A stretch of 64,000 nt of DNA, taken from positions 1-64,000 of the forward strand of contig NZ_LOHE01000090.1 of NCBI RefSeq assembly GCF_001559865.1. Reading direction: 5' to 3'. The stretch comes from Abyssisolibacter fermentans. GTDB taxonomy: Bacteria; Bacillota; Clostridia; Tissierellales; MCWD3. Below, in pieces: positions 20,508 through 28,697 of the stretch (position 1 is the first letter of the stretch; each line of letters opens with the position of its first letter). A program made the translations under genes and the position numbers. A model generated the notes under the pieces. That model was not told where the DNA came from. It was given only the letters and a program-made list of their open reading frames with translations, and ran no database searches.

Positions 20508-21170
20508 TCAATTTTTCACAATCCTTACCTTTTTCTTACTAAACGCTAATATACCACCAAGAGCTATTGAAAGACTTGCAGCAACTAAAATTCTGTATTC
20601 AGGTGGAAGTAAAAATGTTATTGTGTGTGCTGGAATCCAGAAAAATGGTATAGTTTTAAGTATAACAAAGGAAACAAATCCATTCCAATCTACTTTTGAT
20701 ACTACATCATTTAATGTGACTTTCCCTTTTTTTTCATATTTTAAGTCAATAAATGTATCAGTTATTCGATGAAAAGCCATCATAGTTGGTGCAAATGTTA
20801 GATTCATAATAGTACTTACCATGAATGCAAATATGAACTTCGACTCTCCACCAGGTAACATTCCTTTTACTATATTCCCTTGTACTCCTGTTGTAAATAA
20901 AGCAAACATTAAAACTATAATCATACCTAAAAATCCCCAAATTAGCGCCCTATATATCACTCCACGCGGAATTTTCCAATCTCCCGTTGTAATTCTTATA
21001 GCCAACAATTCTCCCATTGTTGAAAGTATTGAAAATTTTACGAATCCACCAATATACGCATGTTTGGTAGTAAGTGCTACAAATATCTCATGAGTTGCTG
21101 GCAATACCATAATTAATATAAATCCTACTAATGCTAAAAGCCATAAAAAATCCCCTTTTTTCATTAACAA
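20508..21170 (-). CDS. Membrane protein resembling the Mpv17/PMP22 family
   Basis: A 220-residue integral membrane protein with about five hydrophobic segments (near residues 8-27, 38-55, 73-95, 108-125 and 160-205). The C-terminal 'FFWIPAHTITFLLPPEYRILVAASLSIALGGILAF' resembles the signature of Mpv17/PMP22 proteins (W.xPA..xxF..P...R). Mid-protein 'GDWKIPRGVIYRALIWGFLGM' also fits. The role in bacteria is unknown. It has its own terminator and is not closely packed with neighbours. The family call is by motif resemblance. Confidence 0.6.
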   Translation of the reverse strand: MLMKKGDFLWLLALVGFILIMVLPATHEIFVALTTKHAYIGGFVKFSILSTMGELLAIRITTGDWKIPRGVIYRALIWGFLGMIIVLMFALFTTGVQGNIVKGMLPGGESKFIFAFMVSTIMNLTFAPTMMAFHRITDTFIDLKYEKKGKVTLNDVVSKVDWNGFVSFVILKTIPFFWIPAHTITFLLPPEYRILVAASLSIALGGILAFSKKKVRIVKN

Positions 21171-21324
21171 ATACCCCTTTCTTAATTAAGAAGTTATAAA
21201 AACTCCATCATAATATACCTGACACAGTTCAATATTTACATTATATAGGATTTTGATTTTGTTTTAAAGAACACTTTATTATATTTTTTAGTAACTATCC
21301 TTGATATCAAATAAATATAAACTA

Positions 21325-21352
21325 AAAAAATCACTATTTAAAAGTGACTTTT
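21325..21352 (-). terminator. Terminator of the ThrE-type operon
   Basis: AGTCACT and AGTGATT flank a short AT loop and are followed on the minus strand by a run of seven T. The hairpin abuts the stop codon. Confidence 0.65.
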
Positions 21353-21792
21353 TATCTTGAATCTGTAAATTGATTTTTCTTTAATATTTTAGATATCGAA
21401 GCAACTATTATTATTCCCATAGAAATAGCACCTGCCATGGAAATTGTCTCTATTCCAACATCTAAAGCTTGATAATAATTTCCATTAATTAAATTGACCA
21501 TAGACAGATACGTTCCATACCCTGGTACTATTGGAACAATTCCTGGTATAACAAATATAGTAACAGGTTTTTTATCAATTCTTGCAAACAATTCTCCTAA
21601 TATACCAATCAGTACAGAAGCAACAAACGATGCAAATGTTGTATTGAATAATTCACTATAATAACTATATATTACCCATCCTATGCCACCTGTAATACCT
21701 GCATAAAAAATTGATTTCTTAGGTACATTGAAAAGTATAGAAAAACCTACAGTAGCAAAAACTGAAAATATAAATTCTTTGAAGAAGGTCAT
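21352..21792 (-). CDS. Threonine/serine exporter subunit, C-terminal half (ThrE_2/DUF3815)
   Basis: A 146-residue, nearly wholly hydrophobic protein with about four or five membrane helices. It contains 'VPGIVPIVPGYGTYLSMVNLINGNYYQAL', typical of the DUF3815/YjjB half of ThrE-type exporters. Its start codon overlaps the stop codon of the partner gene by one base, so the two halves are translationally coupled and probably form one transporter. The predicted role is export of threonine, serine or other small metabolites; the substrate is not established. Confidence 0.85.
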   Translation of the reverse strand: MTFFKEFIFSVFATVGFSILFNVPKKSIFYAGITGGIGWVIYSYYSELFNTTFASFVASVLIGILGELFARIDKKPVTIFVIPGIVPIVPGYGTYLSMVNLINGNYYQALDVGIETISMAGAISMGIIIVASISKILKKNQFTDSR

Positions 21793-22592
21793 TAAACCAC
21801 ACCTCCCAATATATATACAGACAACTTAAGAATCGTACCAACGCCAACCGCTATCGATATAGCTATCATCAAAGCTTCTGCAACTCTAGTAACTCCAGCT
21901 ACCAAATCCCCTGATATAAAATCTCTTAGACCATTAGTTAATGCTAATCCAGGCACAAGAGGCATTATTGCTCCAACTATTATCATATCAATGTTACTTA
22001 CAATATTTAATCTTTTCGCTATTAATACTAAGCCTGCAATTGAAGCTCCGCTTATAATGTTTGCTATAAAATTAGTTTTACTTACTCCTTCAATTTTCCA
22101 ATTTATAAGTATTCCCATCATACCTACTATAAAAGATACTATAAAATCTATTATATCTGCTCCATAAAGCAATGAAAAAAAAGCTGCTGCGAAACCTGTA
22201 AAAACCATCTTTGTTATATTAGGATATTTCTTTTCTTCATTAATTTCATCTAAAATCTTTATTGCATCATCTTGGTTTATTTCACCTGCAACAAATTTTC
22301 TAGAAAAATTATTTACTTTTGATATCTTGTCCAAATTTATAGTTCTATTTGTAACTCTTTTTATAAAACTAATTCCATCTAGTCTGTCATCAGATATAAA
22401 TAAACCAGTAGGAGTCACAAATGAATTCACATGTTCCATATTTCTAGATTTACATATTAGATTTATAGTTTCTTCACTTCTATATGTCTCTCCACCATTT
22501 TTAAGTATGATTTCTCCTGCATATAATGCTATTCTTAATAAAGTCTTCTTCTCTTTTTCTGTCATTTTTAATATCCTCGTTTCTTTATACAT
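21792..22592 (-). CDS. Threonine/serine exporter subunit, N-terminal half (ThrE/DUF1212)
   Basis: A 266-residue DUF1212/YjjP-type protein. The soluble N-terminal part ('LRIALYAGEIILKNGGETYRSEETINLIC', residues about 20-48) has the Gly-rich and Glu motif of the family. It is followed by five or so membrane helices from about residue 128 ending 'VGVGTILKLSVYILGGVV'. In Corynebacterium ThrE the two halves are one chain; here they are two overlapping genes. An ATG at 22565 (MTEKEKKTLL) is an alternative start. Confidence 0.85.
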   Translation of the reverse strand: MYKETRILKMTEKEKKTLLRIALYAGEIILKNGGETYRSEETINLICKSRNMEHVNSFVTPTGLFISDDRLDGISFIKRVTNRTINLDKISKVNNFSRKFVAGEINQDDAIKILDEINEEKKYPNITKMVFTGFAAAFFSLLYGADIIDFIVSFIVGMMGILINWKIEGVSKTNFIANIISGASIAGLVLIAKRLNIVSNIDMIIVGAIMPLVPGLALTNGLRDFISGDLVAGVTRVAEALMIAISIAVGVGTILKLSVYILGGVV

Positions 22593-22659
22593 TATTATGT
22601 TTTAGGGTATTTTTAAATAATTATATTTTATTAAGTATATTCTTTCATGTATTATTAAT

Positions 22660-22846
22660 TCCAGATTATTCATAGAAGATTGTATGCTTTTTCTAAATGA
22701 ACCTCATTCTTCAAATGAATAAGCGACAAATCAAAAACTCATTCCAAGAATGAGTAAGCGATTCGCACTAAATTAAAAATTTAGGTCCTCTGCTCATAGT
22801 TCAATTTTATATAGCATATCATTCAAAATTATATGAATAATCAGGG
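22660..22846. mobile_element. MITE-like element E, 187 bp
   Basis: The left end is TCCAGATTATTCATAGAAGA and the right end TATATGAATAATCAGGG. Flanks TTAAT (22655-22659) and TTAAA (22847-22851) match at four of five bases. The interior has the 'GAGTAAGCGATTCGCAC' module once. It lies upstream of the ThrE-type operon. The rest of the 22847-23195 spacer is AT-rich and shows no gene. Confidence 0.75.
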
Positions 22847-23222
22847 TTAAATACTATGAATTTATTCATTCTTAATTTGTATTCAAAGATATAATAACTT
22901 ATTTTTTATATCTTGTATATAGTATTTTAGATATTTATTTTAGTATTTTAATGTATTAAAAATAATCTGAATTTTATAAGTATTATAAATATATTTTGTA
23001 TAAACTTTTATCACGTACTATACATATATTTCTTTGGATTTTTATAACTATTATATGCTTTTTTAATAGGTTCAATTTATAGCAAATACCAATAATATTT
23101 TATTTATCATTACCTTTTGCTTTAAAAATAAAAATTTGCTTAACAATTTCGAAAAATTTATAGCATTTAACAATATAATATGATACTTTTTATATATGAT
23201 TAATTTATTAGGGGGAATATAT

Positions 23223-24017
23223 ATGAATATTGCAATAGTTGGAGGAGGTAAAGGTGGTTGTTCTATATTACAATCTCTTTCCAAGTTAGATGATTTGAAT
23301 ATTTCTATTATTATCGATAAGAATTCAAATGCACCTGGATTTAAATGTGCAAAGGAACTAAATATTGCTCATTCAACAAATATAAATGATATAGATGGTC
23401 CTAATGTTGACATTATAATTGAAGCAACTGGCGTCGAATCAGTCGAACAAGAAATACATGATAATTTTGGTGCATCCTGTAAAATCATAAGCTCTAGTAG
23501 TGCATTTCTTATTATGAAAATGGTTGAAAATGATATACAAACGTTAAATAAACTTAATGCACAGATGAAAAAAGTTAGTGAAGCAACTTCCAGTATACAA
23601 AATCAACTATCTGAAATAACTACTTCGGTAAATAATGTGAGTAACGTAAGCAATCATTTAATAAGCACAGTTGAAATATCAAATAGATACATAGATGATA
23701 CAGATAAAATAACTCAATATGTTAATAAAATTGCTCAACAAATTAAAATACTTGGATTAAATGCAAACATTGAGGCTGCACGTGCAGGCGAAAAAGGTAG
23801 GGGCTTTAGCGTTGTTGCAAAAGAAATCCAAAAACTAGCAAATGATAGTGAAAGTTTTGCAAAAGAAATAAACACTATACTCGTTAAACTTTCAGACGAA
23901 ATAAAGAAAATTAACGCTGAAAGCGATACATTAAATGACCTTTCTAAGGTTCAAATTACTGCTTCAAAAGCTGTTGGAAAAGCTATCAATAAATTAAATG
24001 AAGAAACAAATATATAG
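23223..24017 (+). CDS. Cytoplasmic chemoreceptor fused to a Rossmann-like NAD(P)-binding domain
   Basis: A 264-residue soluble protein. Residues 1 to about 105 look like a dinucleotide-binding domain: 'MNIAIVGGGKGGCSILQSL' is a GxGxxG-type loop, followed by 'NISIIIDKNSNAPGF' (end of the second strand) and 'VDIIIEATG'. A coiled-coil stretch (about 100-150) leads into an MCP signalling hairpin 'IKILGLNANIEAARAGEKGRGFSVVAKEIQKLAND', which binds CheA/CheW in known receptors. There is no membrane segment and no HAMP. I chose ATG 23223 because AGGGGG precedes it; the ORF also opens at 23196. It may couple a redox or metabolite signal to motility; that is inference. Confidence 0.85.
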   Translation: MNIAIVGGGKGGCSILQSLSKLDDLNISIIIDKNSNAPGFKCAKELNIAHSTNINDIDGPNVDIIIEATGVESVEQEIHDNFGASCKIISSSSAFLIMKMVENDIQTLNKLNAQMKKVSEATSSIQNQLSEITTSVNNVSNVSNHLISTVEISNRYIDDTDKITQYVNKIAQQIKILGLNANIEAARAGEKGRGFSVVAKEIQKLANDSESFAKEINTILVKLSDEIKKINAESDTLNDLSKVQITASKAVGKAINKLNEETNI

Positions 24018-24310
24018 TAAACTATTTTGATAAAATATAACACTTATAGCAGTAATATATTTCAAGATTTTGTCATCTAGAATCTAAAAAACTATTTTGA
24101 ACAATTTTACAAATGAGAGTTTGAATCGTTAGTTTTTATGATTTGTTTTTTAAAGCTTGAAAAACAATGGATAACTTCGTTATTGTCATATATTTTGTCT
24201 AAATCAAATTATATGACCTATAATTATTGATAATTGAGCTATATTAAATTTTACATATTAGATATATAGGAGTACTATATAACTTAGTTTCAAAAACTAT
24301 TATTTTTAAG
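24018..24310. other. Spacer between chemoreceptor and antiporter
   Basis: AT-rich, with no ORF and no clear terminator after the chemoreceptor gene. The promoter for the antiporter leader RNA presumably lies here. Confidence 0.35.
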
Positions 24311-24378
24311 ACGCACCTACAGTTAGTATGATAAACACTTAGAATAACTAAGTGTTTATTATTTTGATAGATGTGCGT
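24311..24378 (+). promoter_or_regulatory. Nested hairpin leader upstream of the antiporter gene
   Basis: The inner perfect 12-bp stem ATAAACACTTAG (24331-24342) / CTAAGTGTTTAT (24348-24359) sits inside outer arms ACGCAC (24311-24316) / GTGCGT (24373-24378). Each 3' arm is followed by T-rich sequence. It could be an attenuator, an ion- or ligand-sensing leader, or simply a terminator of upstream transcription. It does not match a riboswitch class I know. Confidence 0.5.
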
Positions 24379-24427
24379 TATTTTTATTATTTAAATTAAC
24401 GGTAAAAAAACAAAAGAGGTGGTATAA

Positions 24428-25600
24428 ATGAATTCATTTTTATGCATTGGACTATCATTATTAATTGGTATTTTCATGGGACAACTTATGAATATGCTTA
24501 AAATACCCGCTGTTGCCGGTTATATAATAGCTGGTTTGATTACAGGAATATCAGGTTTAAAAATAATAGATAGCAATATGATTGAAAATTTATCTTTTTT
24601 AAGTAATATAGCTTTAAGTATAATAGCATTTAATATTGGTAGTGAACTTAAAGTTTCTACTCTAAAAAAATTAGGAAAATCTATTTTTATAATTGCTGTT
24701 TGTGAAGCTTTCGGTGCTTTTATACTAGTAACCGGTGTAATGCTTCTAATGAAATTAGACATATCTACAGCCATAATATTAGGAGCAGTATCTTCTGCAA
24801 CAGCACCAGCGGCTACTGTAATGGTTATAAGACAGTACAAAGCAAAAGGACCACTTACTAGTACTCTATTAGGAGTTGTGGCTGTAGATGACGCAATATG
24901 CTTGATGATTTATGCAGTAGCGTCAGCTATTGCAAAAGTATTTATAAAACACCAAACAATAACTTTTTACAAGGTAGCTATTCACCCATTAATGGAAATT
25001 TCTTTTTCGTTAATTGCTGGAGCTATATGTGGTATTTTAATGGCCTACCTTATTAAAAAAGCAAAAACTGAAGCAGAATTATTAGCATTTATACTAAGTA
25101 TAATATTATTGATTTCTGGTATAGCGCAAAAATTTGATCTATCAGCACTTCTTTGTTCAATGGCAATGGGAGTTATGGTGTCAAATGTATCTAGCAATAG
25201 TAGAAAAGCTTTCTCTATAGTAGATAATTTCTCTCCACCTATAATAACATTGTTTTTTATTTTAGCTGGCTCTAGATTAGATGTAAGCCTTCTTCCTCAT
25301 ATTGGTGTTATTGGTATAGCATATTTAGTATTTAGAATAATAGGAAAAGTTGCTGGAGCTTCTATAGGAGGTATCATATCTAAATCTCCAAAAGTTGTTA
25401 CTAAAAACATAGGTTTAGGTTTGTTATCGCAAGTTGGTGTAGCTATAGGTTTAGCAATATCTGTTAGCAACGATTTTTCTTCATCCAATTTAGGACAAGT
25501 AGTTATAACAATTTTACTAGCTACTACAATAATTACAGAAATAATTGGTCCAATTGCTACAAAAAGTGCTATAATTAGAGCTGATGAAGTTAATTTATAA
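24428..25600 (+). CDS. Kef/CPA2-type cation:proton antiporter
   Basis: A 390-residue integral membrane protein with about twelve helices covering the whole chain, matching the Na+/H+ exchanger domain of the CPA2 (Kef) family. 'IPAVAGYIIAGLITG' near residue 30 and 'SSATAPAATVMVIRQYKAKGPLTSTLLGVVAVDDAICLMIYAV' near 120-165 (with the paired acidic VVAVDDA) are family hallmarks. No C-terminal RCK/TrkA domain is present, so gating might come from another protein. The PII-like gene 215 bp downstream is a candidate. The start has a good GAGGTGG site. Confidence 0.9.
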   Translation: MNSFLCIGLSLLIGIFMGQLMNMLKIPAVAGYIIAGLITGISGLKIIDSNMIENLSFLSNIALSIIAFNIGSELKVSTLKKLGKSIFIIAVCEAFGAFILVTGVMLLMKLDISTAIILGAVSSATAPAATVMVIRQYKAKGPLTSTLLGVVAVDDAICLMIYAVASAIAKVFIKHQTITFYKVAIHPLMEISFSLIAGAICGILMAYLIKKAKTEAELLAFILSIILLISGIAQKFDLSALLCSMAMGVMVSNVSSNSRKAFSIVDNFSPPIITLFFILAGSRLDVSLLPHIGVIGIAYLVFRIIGKVAGASIGGIISKSPKVVTKNIGLGLLSQVGVAIGLAISVSNDFSSSNLGQVVITILLATTIITEIIGPIATKSAIIRADEVNL

Positions 25601-25647
25601 ATTTATCGCTGATATTCATATTACGTTGAATGGTATGTTATTTTTTT

Positions 25648-25783
25648 AAGCAGATTACTTCACTGTTCTTTAATGTAAAACTCTTAATTAAGAACAATGA
25701 AATTTAATTTTACACTAGTTGTTATATTGTGAATGATTTAGTTTTCTGCTCATATTATTTAATTTTTTATGAATAATCTGAGG
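25648..25783. mobile_element. Degenerate MITE-like element F
   Basis: The right end TATGAATAATCTGAGG is clear and is preceded by 'TTCTGCTCATATTATTTAA' as in other copies. The left end (near AGATTACTTCA) is decayed and no target duplication is seen. It lies between the antiporter and PII-like genes. Confidence 0.45.
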
Positions 25784-25815
25784 CTATATTACATTACAAG
25801 AGGAGGAGATGTTTT

Positions 25816-26166
25816 GTGAATAATATGTATGCACTTTTTCTTATTTTAAATGATGTTTATATGTTAGATGATATTCTTGAAATCTTTTATGAATTAAATG
25901 TAGGAGCAACTTCTTTTGACAGTATTGGAATGGGAAAAGTTTTGTTAGAACACAATGTTAGTGTACCGTTTTTCTCTAGCATAAGAAAGCTAATAGATGG
26001 AAATAAACCATATAATAAAACCATAGTCAGTGTCATAAAAGATAAAGATTTATTAGACACCGCAGTGAACAGAATTAATGAAAAATTAGATAATTTCCAT
26101 AGGCAAGGCGTAGGATTTATGTTTGTTGTACCTGTAATAGATTGCTTTGGTTCAAAAAAAAATTAA
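25816..26166 (+). CDS. PII-like signalling protein
   Basis: A 116-residue small soluble protein of the PII-like (GlnB superfamily) fold: 'MYALFLILNDVYMLDDILEIFYELNVGATSFDSIGMG' then '..TIVSVIKDKDLLDTAVNRINEKL..GVGFMFVVPV'. It lacks the uridylylated Tyr T-loop of classical GlnB. GTG at 25816 lies 9 nt after AGGAGG (ATG 25825 is the alternative). PII-like proteins often sit beside transporters and bind nucleotides to control them. The position after the Kef-type antiporter suggests it regulates that protein. Family fairly sure; ligand unknown. Confidence 0.75.
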   Translation: MNNMYALFLILNDVYMLDDILEIFYELNVGATSFDSIGMGKVLLEHNVSVPFFSSIRKLIDGNKPYNKTIVSVIKDKDLLDTAVNRINEKLDNFHRQGVGFMFVVPVIDCFGSKKN

Positions 26167-26183
26167 TAAATATATAAAGAATT

Positions 26184-26220
26184 AAAGGGCGACTCAAAAT
26201 ATTTTTTCGAGTCGCCCTTT
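26184..26220 (+). terminator. Terminator of the antiporter/PII-like unit
   Basis: AAAGGGCGACTC and GAGTCGCCCTTT form a perfect 12-bp stem with a T run in the loop and T-rich exit, 18 bp after the PII-like stop codon. Confidence 0.85.
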
Positions 26221-26365
26221 GATTTTAAAGTTACTTTCAAAATAAAAACTGTAAGAGATAGATAAAACGACTAGGCAAACGTTTTCACATAAGTTTTAGT
26301 AATCCTATTATTATATCCAAAAACACTAAAACAAGCTAATTTATTTAATATTTGGTTTGTTTTCT

Positions 26366-26671
26366 TTAATACTCTTCTTCAATACCTAATCTATCTAAAA
26401 TCAACCTATATCCATCTGCTCCATAATTTAAACATCTACTAACTCTGCTTATCGTAGCTGTACTTGCACCGGTCTCTTTTTCAATATAATTATAAGTTTT
26501 GTTCATTCTTAACAATTTAGCTACATATAGTCTTTGTGCAATCGATTTCAATTCATTCACCGTACAAATGTCATCAAAAAATTTATAACATTCTTCTTCG
26601 TCCTTTAGTATTAGTATTGCTTCAAATAATTCGTCAACCATTTTATCTTTTATTTTAGACTGATATACCAT
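26366..26671 (-). CDS. yerC: YerC/YecD family TrpR-related regulator
   Basis: A 101-residue DNA-binding protein of the TrpR/YerC/YecD family. 'MVYQSKIKDKMVDELFEAILILKDEEECYKFFDDICTVNELKSIAQRL' is followed by a helix-turn-helix 'TGASTATISRVSRCLNYG', nearly the family consensus. ATG 26671 has GGAGGTG in front; the frame also opens at 26689. The regulated genes and ligand are unknown. In Bacillus, yerC sits near purD and pcrA-ligA, and the same neighbours occur here. Confidence 0.9.
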   Translation of the reverse strand: MVYQSKIKDKMVDELFEAILILKDEEECYKFFDDICTVNELKSIAQRLYVAKLLRMNKTYNYIEKETGASTATISRVSRCLNYGADGYRLILDRLGIEEEY

Positions 26672-26708
26672 AAAAGCACCTCCATACAATCTATATTAAA
26701 TTCTTTAA

Positions 26709-26743
26709 CCCTGATTATTTTTAACTTTTTAGAATAAACTGGG
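26709..26743. mobile_element. Minimal MITE-like element G, 35 bp, 5-bp direct repeat TTTAA
   Basis: The left end CCCTGATTATT and right end AGAATAAACTGGG are nearly end to end. Exact TTTAA direct repeats occur at 26704-26708 and 26744-26748. It appears to be an element reduced to its two termini. Confidence 0.6.
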
Positions 26744-26856
26744 TTTAATATTAAAACTCATTATTGCTCATACTATGTTTATAATAGTAAGACATTTTTT
26801 TATATTAATAATTTATCACTATATAACTTTATATTCAACTATTTTTGGAGGAGTTT

Positions 26857-27075
26857 ATGAAAGATAAAAATAATTTAAAAAACCAAAAAGCGACAAATGG
26901 GTATGATATTATTATTGATTCTTATAATAAATATAAATATCCAATAATAGAAAATCAAATGAATGCTTTAGTCTTCCCTTGGAAATTACAGAATGGTACT
27001 GACATGATTGATTCAATGAAATTTTGTAGTGAAGAACTAAATGAAGAATTTAAAAATATGAATAATATAAAATGA
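26857..27075 (+). CDS. Small hypothetical protein, 72 residues
   Basis: ATG 26857 lies behind a strong GGAGGA site, and the gene is followed by a terminator. The product is soluble, Lys/Asn-rich, with Trp, Pro and Met in 'MNALVFPWKLQNGTDMIDSMKF' (about 36-57) and an acidic C-terminal helix. There is no signal peptide or membrane segment. I do not recognise the family. It stands alone between yerC (divergent) and purD (convergent). Confidence 0.6.
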   Translation: MKDKNNLKNQKATNGYDIIIDSYNKYKYPIIENQMNALVFPWKLQNGTDMIDSMKFCSEELNEEFKNMNNIK

Positions 27076-27209
27076 ATGTCGAAATTTGTTAATTATTGTA
27101 GTGCAATGCAGTGTTAAAAAAAATTAATATTCTTGCACTTAGAGTTTATTTATGAATATTGTTATTATTTATCACAATATGTTTATCCAATTTAATGATT
27201 TTATTATCA

Positions 27210-27240
27210 AAAAAGTCTATTCAAATTGAATAGACTTTTT
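27210..27240. terminator. Bidirectional terminator between the 72-residue gene and purD
   Basis: AAAAAGTCTATTCAA and TTGAATAGACTTTTT form a near-perfect stem with A and T tracts on both sides, located between convergent genes. Confidence 0.85.
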
Positions 27241-27248
27241 TATAAGTT

Positions 27249-28502
27249 TCATATATTTTTTGCTATATCTTTTCTTAAATACATGTCTTCAAAATATATG
27301 TTCTTAATTTCTTGATAGACTTTTCCTCTAGCTTCTTTAATAGTATCTTCAATTGCTGTAACAGCTAATACTCTTCCGCCATTTGTTAAAGTTTTATTAT
27401 CATACAATTTAGTTCCGCCATGAAAAACTATTACATCTTTAACATCATCAAGACCTTTAATTTCTTTGTTTTTTTCGTATTGTACAGGGTAGCCACCTGA
27501 AGCTAATATGACACAGACACTTTTTTTATCTGACCATTTTAAATCTTCAGGCTTTAAAGTTCCATCTATAGTTTTTAATAAAACATCTACCAAATCACTA
27601 TCCAATCTAGGAAGTACAACTTCTGTCTCGGGATCACCAAATCTAACATTAAATTCTAATACCATTGGTCCTCTTTTAGTTATCATCAGTCCAATAAAAA
27701 TTACTCCCTTAAAATCAATATTGTCTGCTTTAAGACCGCTTATAAACCTCTTTAATACTTTTTCATTTATATCTTTGTAAAGACTGTCTGTAAGTATTGG
27801 ATTTGGCGAAAAGCAACCCATACCTCCTGTATTTGGTCCTTTATCATCATCATACACCTTTTTATAATCTCTAGCACTTTCCATAGGTATAACTTCTTTA
27901 CCATTTACAAAGCATAATAGTGATATTTCAATGCCTTCTAAATATTCTTCTATAACAATATTACTTCCTGCACTGCCAAATTTCTTATCTTTAATCATAG
28001 ACTGTATAGTTCTAACAGCAGTATTTCTGTCTTCACATATCACTACACCTTTGCCAGCAGCTAATCCATCTGCTTTAATGACTAATGGTAACTGGAAATC
28101 ATCAAGTGCTTTTAAAGCGCTTATTTCGTCATTAAAAACAGAATATTTGGCAGTTGGCATATCATGTTTTTTCATAAAATCTTTTGCAAATATTTTGCTT
28201 CCTTCAAGCTGTGATGCTTTCTTGTTTGGACCAAAAATTTTAAGATTATTTTGATTAAATAAATCAACTATACCCTCTACTAATGGTGCCTCTGGTCCTA
28301 CCACTGTTAAATCAATTGTGTTTTCTTTTGCAAAGCTACAAAGTTCCCTAATGTTATCAGCTTCAATATCTACACATGTAGCAAGCTTTTCTATCCCTGC
28401 ATTCCCCGGCGCACAATAGATCTCACTGACCTTAGGACTTTTACTTAATTTCCATACTAACGTATGTTCTCTTGCTCCGCTTCCAATAACTAATATCTTC
28501 AT
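27249..28502 (-). CDS. purD: Phosphoribosylamine-glycine ligase PurD
   Basis: Second step of purine synthesis: joins glycine to phosphoribosylamine with ATP to form GAR. It is 417 residues, usual for the family. The N-terminal 'MKILVIGSGAREHTLVWKL', the ATP-grasp 'LVIKADGLAAGKGVVI' (about 135-150), 'GGMGCFSPNP' and 'LEFNVRFGDPETEVVLPRL' are family signatures. It is the last gene of the pur cluster, after a 195-bp gap holding element H. Confidence 0.95.
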   Translation of the reverse strand: MKILVIGSGAREHTLVWKLSKSPKVSEIYCAPGNAGIEKLATCVDIEADNIRELCSFAKENTIDLTVVGPEAPLVEGIVDLFNQNNLKIFGPNKKASQLEGSKIFAKDFMKKHDMPTAKYSVFNDEISALKALDDFQLPLVIKADGLAAGKGVVICEDRNTAVRTIQSMIKDKKFGSAGSNIVIEEYLEGIEISLLCFVNGKEVIPMESARDYKKVYDDDKGPNTGGMGCFSPNPILTDSLYKDINEKVLKRFISGLKADNIDFKGVIFIGLMITKRGPMVLEFNVRFGDPETEVVLPRLDSDLVDVLLKTIDGTLKPEDLKWSDKKSVCVILASGGYPVQYEKNKEIKGLDDVKDVIVFHGGTKLYDNKTLTNGGRVLAVTAIEDTIKEARGKVYQEIKNIYFEDMYLRKDIAKNI

Positions 28503-28628
28503 TTTTCTACACCTCTTCAGCTATAAAATTACTTGCTATAATAAAATGTAAAGTATTGTCATTTCCCTGGAAATATGTCATACCAAAAATTAATATTTCT
28601 TATATTTCGTCATTAATTTAATATTTAA

Positions 28629-28688
28629 CCCGCATTATTCATATAACTTAACATAGTATGCTGTATAATTTTCTATGAATATTCTGGA
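28629..28688. mobile_element. Short MITE-like element H, 60 bp
   Basis: The left end is CCCGCATTATTCATATAAC and the right end TTTTCTATGAATATTCTGG. Flanks TTTAA and TTTAG match at four of five bases. It lies inside the pur operon between purH and purD, so it should be part of the transcript and fold as a hairpin. Confidence 0.6.
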
Positions 28689-28697
28689 TTTAGTATA

